From contig NC_079878.1 in assembly GCF_029227915.1 (NCBI RefSeq), forward strand, positions 13,332,001 through 13,396,000: 64,000 nt of DNA. The letters are read 5' to 3'. Position numbers and translations under genes: made by a program. The notes below the pieces were generated by a model. The model saw only the letters and a list, made by a program, of their open reading frames with translations. It searched no databases and was not told the DNA's origin. Shown here one piece after another: positions 60,601-64,000 of the stretch. This DNA comes from Hydractinia symbiolongicarpus. Lineage: Eukaryota; Cnidaria; Hydrozoa; Anthoathecata; Hydractiniidae. Every line of letters starts with the position of its first letter. The first letter of the stretch is position 1.

Positions 60601-63393
60601 AGCATATTGAAATACATGAAATTGTGAGAAAACGAAAACATTGAGAAGTGCATTGAGCTGATGTACTCACTGTGAATTTAAGGTTTTCTTGGTCCACCTT
60701 AAATAAAAGGCCAAGATAGCAATTTAAACTCCCTCCCAAGGCATGTCACACAATTATTTTTCAAATTTTTTGGCTTGACGATAAGCTTTTAATTTAACTA
60801 TTATGTGTCGTCAGGTTCAACCCATGCGTACAATACAATAATAGCAAGCTAATAAAATTTGTGGTTAAACACTTCACAGATCCTTTTACATTTACTTTCA
60901 AAATGTTGTATACAAACTATGTATCTACAAGCAGTAAAATCAAAAGTATAAATTACATAAACAGCTAGGTTAGAGCAAGCATAGACAGAGAAAATTGCAG
61001 TATTAGCCAAATATTAGGGCAAAGTTAATAAAACAAGCTTTTGGTTTAATTTAATGCTAACAGGAATGTTAAAAGTACCAACATGAATTTGTAATAACAT
61101 TTGTTTGTTAAACTTAATAAGTTACTTGTTACGTTTTCAGGAAAAATGAATCATAATTTTTAAATACAAAAGTTTTACAAAATATCTCATAAAGTGAGAG
61201 CATGAAGAAAGTCTGGTTATAGAAACCAATGCACAACTTAAAGTACATAATCTGTGTAATTAAGAGACAACTAGAACTATATTTGTAAAAAGAGGAAATT
61301 AGGCAAAAAAAGCTTCATGATTTTACCATGTAACACTTGCATTTTCCTGTCACATAAATCCACATCTTTTATACATACAAAGATTATTTTTTCCAACCCA
61401 ACTAAGTAAACTACACACAGAAAAGGTACACTTCAATTCAATGATTAACAAATAAGTGCTTGCTAAAATAAGTATTCGTAGAGAAGTGTTGTAAAAATTT
61501 ATTTATAACGAGAACACAAAAACATTGTAAAAGGGTCCACACAACTGTGCTAACAAAATAAATAAATAAGAAAAATGTGTATGAAGAAGGTGTTTTGCTA
61601 AAAAATATAACTTTTTTGACCACTGTACAATAGTGTGATAATATTAACTTGACTTTTTAAATTACTTAAAAGACTAGCAATAACCGTCAAAGAAAATTGT
61701 GCTTGTGATAGAAATTGGGTATCATTATTAACTATCTTCATACTGATGTGAGTATCCTCATATCGCATTACCTATTATATTACTAGCCTGACATGAATAA
61801 GATTCTAATCAACCAATAAATTATATTACCTGCATTTCTGGGCTTTCTGCAAGCAGTGCTCCTGGAGCATAGTGAGACCGCCGTGATTTTTCTCTACCCA
61901 TTAAAAACCTATAATAGCAAAGATTACTTACTTTTTATTTAATTCAGTATTTACAGCATTATAATTTCCCTGTAGAAAAGTTTAAACATTGAATGTTACG
62001 CAGAGAATGATTGAAACATATAAGTTATAAAAATGTTTAACATAAAATATAAACAAATTTCTTCTTCTTTTCTTTTTTTGTTGACAGCACACAGATAATA
62101 TTGACACTGTTAATGTAAGGTCACATAATTTTAGTTACAAAAGCATAGACAAATATTACCAAATGAATATTTACCACACCAACAAACAGGAAAAAACTAA
62201 TGTTATATTTTCAAGCAATTTTTTTGTTCACAGTTGCCAGGCTGGCCATGGTTTAAAACTAGAACTCTTTTAGAAGGAATTAATAGCTGTGCTACTATCA
62301 AAAACACAAATAGTGTATTTAATCTTATGGTGTAGTCATTCGACATAAAAGATCAAGATAATGGGTTTTACTCATCACTTGCTAATTTAATTATAATAAA
62401 ATTAATTACTTGTAAAAATATATACATTAAAAAAGCACCAAAAAGAAAAGATAAGGGTAAAAGAATAAAGAAAATAAAGATGTAGAAATAACCTCATCGA
62501 TCAACAAACCACAATGTAATAACTCTTTTTCAATCTTATGGATAGTAGAAATGAAAAATGCTCTACCATACAGTTTTCTATTCAGAAATTCCCCTTCTTA
62601 ATAGTACTTAATTGCTACATATGTTAAAAGGATGCTTTGTTGCACAAATTTTTTACTCAGAAATTCCCCCTTCTGAGAAAAAATGATAAAATCATGTAAT
62701 TAACAGTCAAGGTGGAAATCATACACCTAGCACAACAGCATTGTCATTAAAAAAATTTGTGGAGATAGAACTTTTGTAGTAACTTAAAAAAAGGGTATAT
62801 AAACAAATGTTTGAATGCTCCCATAAAGTTTCTTACACTTCCTCATTTGCACATGCAGTCATAGGGATAAGGACATAAAAAAGCAAGGGGTTTTAAGATA
62901 TAGAGTTACAATAAAATTAATGAAAATAAGGCTCTTATTTTAATGTTACCAAAACATTTTCTAAGTTAGCTTAAACCTAAATCATAGTGTAAAATAGAAG
63001 AGCTTGCTATACATATATATGTTCACGTCACCAACTTATAGCCAAAGTGTTTTTTTCCAAATTGGATGCAACTTCAACTTATACTAAGGTTTTGCTCTTA
63101 TTTTCACTCTTAAATTTAACTGCTGTTTGTGTATACAATCGTAAAACAAAATATGACATGAAGTGTGAAGTAGCCCAATGACATTTTGTGTTTTGCTGAT
63201 GCCAAATAAATTAATTAGAAAGGCTGTGAGTAATATCATAACATAACCAAGAAAAGTATGTTATAACATACATGTATTGCTTGCCTACCTGACAATTCCA
63301 CTTGTGCCTTTCAAGGTCTGTGCAGCGAAATATTGGGTAACACCAACAAGTGATACACCATTGACTTCCAAGATTTGATCATTAACTTGTATT
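47075..63393 (-). CDS. Neurabin/spinophilin homologue with SAM domain, 5' end outside window
   Basis: A scaffold of the PPP1R9 family, which recruits protein phosphatase 1 and binds actin filaments. Exons in transcript order: 63393-63289, 61908-61830, 60697-60671, 59687-59580, 59361-59290, 59182-59135, 58805-58671, 58260-58048, 56641-56340, 55917-55821, 53607-52498, 51708-51483, 51139-50973, 49940-49478, 49330-49275, 49171-48949, 48627-48560, 47938-47831 and 47242-47075. All have GT/AG borders and phases agree, giving 1257 residues here. Order: last half of PDZ ([20 protein letters not shown], very close to neurabins), coiled coil (about 62-395), acidic disordered region, Ser/basic region, SAM (about 1148-1225). 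PDZ, coiled coil and C-terminal SAM in this order point to neurabin-1 rather than SAM-less spinophilin. The PP1-docking and actin-binding parts should lie past 64000. Confidence 0.9.
48047..48535. repeat. ACAACG/ATTACA compound satellite in a SAM-domain intron
   Basis: About 490 bases of ACA, ACG and AAC trinucleotides organised into longer imperfect units of roughly 60 bases, repeated several times (each with a GACGATTACAATAA-type core). Minus-strand frames of 173-197 codons over it encode only Val/Ile or Cys/Arg homopolymers and are artefacts. It fills most of intron 47939-48559. Confidence 0.95.
48949..51708 (-). CDS. Neurabin homologue: Ser-rich/basic region exons
   Basis: Five exons between the acidic region and SAM: 51708-51483, 51139-50973, 49940-49478, 49330-49275 and 49171-48949. 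They encode low-complexity, probably disordered sequence. Notable parts are a Ser run ([16 protein letters not shown]), [18 protein letters not shown] and a basic patch ([19 protein letters not shown]) that could contact membrane, actin or acidic partners. Many SP sites suggest phosphorylation. The longest intron, 49941-50972, is about 1 kb and carries nothing recognisable. Confidence 0.85.
52498..53607 (-). CDS. Neurabin homologue: 370-codon acidic disordered exon
   Basis: A single in-frame exon rich in Glu, Asp, Ser and Val, lacking any folded domain. It begins [16 protein letters not shown] and ends with a short helical stretch ([16 protein letters not shown]). It links coiled coil and Ser-rich region and makes this protein longer after the coiled coil than vertebrate neurabins as I know them. 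Acceptor TTTAG at 53608, donor GTACGT. Confidence 0.9.
53608..55820 (-). other. Neurabin-gene intron with short tandem repeat
   Basis: A 2.2-kb AT-rich intron. It contains about 3.3 copies of a 21-22-base unit (AAAAGACGTTAAATGTTCAA-type) at about 54683-54755, and a loose direct duplication of about 45 bases near 55383-55455. No exon-like segment is seen. Confidence 0.6.
55821..60697 (-). CDS. Neurabin homologue: coiled-coil exons
   Basis: Eight exons, from the 27-base exon at 60697-60671 to 55917-55821, encode about 334 residues rich in Glu, Lys, Gln and Leu with heptad spacing and no Pro-rich breaks. Examples are [32 protein letters not shown] and [19 protein letters not shown]. In neurabins this coiled coil mediates dimerisation and recruits partners. 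Exon lengths are mostly multiples of three with phase-0 borders, so single exons could be skipped without frameshift. Confidence 0.9.
55918..56069 (-). CDS. Candidate alternative N-terminus: in-frame Cys/His-rich extension
   Basis: Directly upstream of the exon 55917-55821, the same frame stays open through the acceptor back to an ATG at 56069, with an in-frame TGA above it. These 50 codons encode a Cys/His-rich peptide around [14 protein letters not shown], then [10 protein letters not shown], reminiscent of a small zinc-binding module such as a B-box. If a promoter lies in intron 55918-56339, a short protein with this module fused to the second part of the coiled coil would result. The strong acceptor within it shows that the normal mRNA splices it out. 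It could also be a captured mobile-element fragment. Confidence 0.3.
56642..58047 (-). other. Neurabin-gene intron, no further features
   Basis: A 1.4-kb AT-rich intron between two coiled-coil exons. I see only AT-rich low complexity and short T/A runs. Confidence 0.65.
60671..60697 (-). CDS. 27-base microexon after PDZ
   Basis: Nine codons (VDQENLKFT) between acceptor TTTATTTAAG and donor GTGAGT, phase 0 at both ends. It sits alone in a 2.1-kb gap between the PDZ-end exon and the first long coiled-coil exon. Skipping or inclusion keeps the frame, as is typical of regulated microexons. It is supported only by splice signals and frame. Confidence 0.55.
61830..63393 (-). CDS. Neurabin homologue: second half of PDZ domain
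   Basis: Exons 63393-63289 and 61908-61830. The first encodes 34 full codons, [20 protein letters not shown] then [14 protein letters not shown], which are the PDZ strand/helix core including the aB helix. The second begins RFLMGREKS, as in neurabins, then a linker. The first base of 63393 completes a codon from an exon beyond the window; AG plus A would give the Arg expected before IQVND. The carboxylate-binding loop of the PDZ is not in the window. Confidence 0.92.
61909..63288 (-). other. Neurabin-gene intron with a short direct repeat
   Basis: A 1.4-kb intron. A roughly 25-base segment (TTCAGAAATTCCCCTTCT core) occurs near 62573 and again near 62650. No further exon is seen. Confidence 0.6.
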
Positions 63394-64000
63394 CTTAAAA
63401 AAAATAAAAGATAAATTTATTTAACCTTTTGAAGGACTATATTATAGGGGTAATTACTTGCTTGGATTTATTGTTGCAAATCCTATGTTCTATACATTTT
63501 ACATAAATTTTGTTTTTCACAGATGAACAAAACTTTAACTATGAAAAGTGCAACAGAGAAAAATCCAAAAATAAAATCTTTATTATTTTTGTCATATACA
63601 CAGATCACGGACATGCATGACGTAAAACAAATTAACATCAACTTGATATGGTTCACATGTGGTAAGGAAAGCTGAAGGACATTTTAGTGCCGTTTTGAAA
63701 AAAATGAAAGAAACTTGTTATCAATGAACTCATTGTCAAAATAAAGATTAACCTGTATATACAGAATAATTTTCATTTAATTTTCTAATTCACATTGTTT
63801 TGATGCTTTTTAAATTTCAGTGAAGCTAAATCGCGTTAATTAAAATTCTTTTTTACAAGTTGTTATAAGTATTTGCTTAACTTTCTTTGTGTTTTTTTTG
63901 TGTATCGTTAATTTCCTGAAAAAACGGAATCAATTATTAAAAGCAAGGAAAAAGTAATAAGACAAGTAATTCATTGTGCCTTGTAACTTTTTTTCAACCT
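63394..64000 (-). other. Neurabin-gene intron reaching window edge
   Basis: AT-rich intron upstream of the PDZ exon. The last bases (minus strand AG then GTTGAA) could be a donor whose exon ends exactly at the window border, and the phase would suit. The signal is too weak to call. Confidence 0.5.

Noticed and set aside
63994-64000. Possible donor of the preceding PDZ exon at the window edge
   Set aside because: The signal is a weak GTTGAA and the exon would lie outside the window, so it cannot be tested here.

Overview
This is a window of an AT-rich, intron-rich animal nuclear genome. Intact protein genes are split into many short exons with GT/AG junctions. The two large genes (a neurabin and a PLEKHG-type RhoGEF) belong to families known from animals. 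Composition, microsatellites and repeat style would suit a cnidarian such as a hydrozoan, but no marker proves it. I see no rRNA, CRISPR or bacterial-type operon.

Layout. 1-7295 is non-coding with degenerate repeats. 7306-8514 (+) is a single-coding-exon adenosine-deaminase-family gene with a poly(A) signal near 9147. 9150-13860 holds no firm gene, but has a few suggestive short minus-strand reading frames, one with a PHD-finger-like Cys/His pattern. From about 13.9 kb to 43969 (+) lies a Dbl-family Rho guanine-nucleotide exchange factor of the PLEKHG1/2/3 type. Its DH and PH domains are spread over small exons at 35.4-39.6 kb, followed by a long disordered tail. Upstream, several candidate first exons over 20 kb carry their own ATG and end in a phase that fits the next common exon, suggesting multiple promoters and N-termini.

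43970-47074 separates two convergent genes. 47075-63393 (-) is the 3' two thirds of a neurabin/spinophilin (PPP1R9) homologue: the end of the PDZ domain, a coiled coil, a long acidic disordered region, a basic/Ser-rich region and a C-terminal SAM domain. Nineteen exons join with consistent phases to give 1257 residues. The 5' part (the rest of PDZ, and the PP1- and actin-binding regions) lies beyond 64000.

Both large genes belong to actin/Rho biology: neurabins are actin- and PP1-binding scaffolds, and PLEKHG proteins activate Rho-family GTPases. Their tail-to-tail placement may be chance. All exon borders come from reading splice signals and reading phase by eye; no transcript or database search was available.
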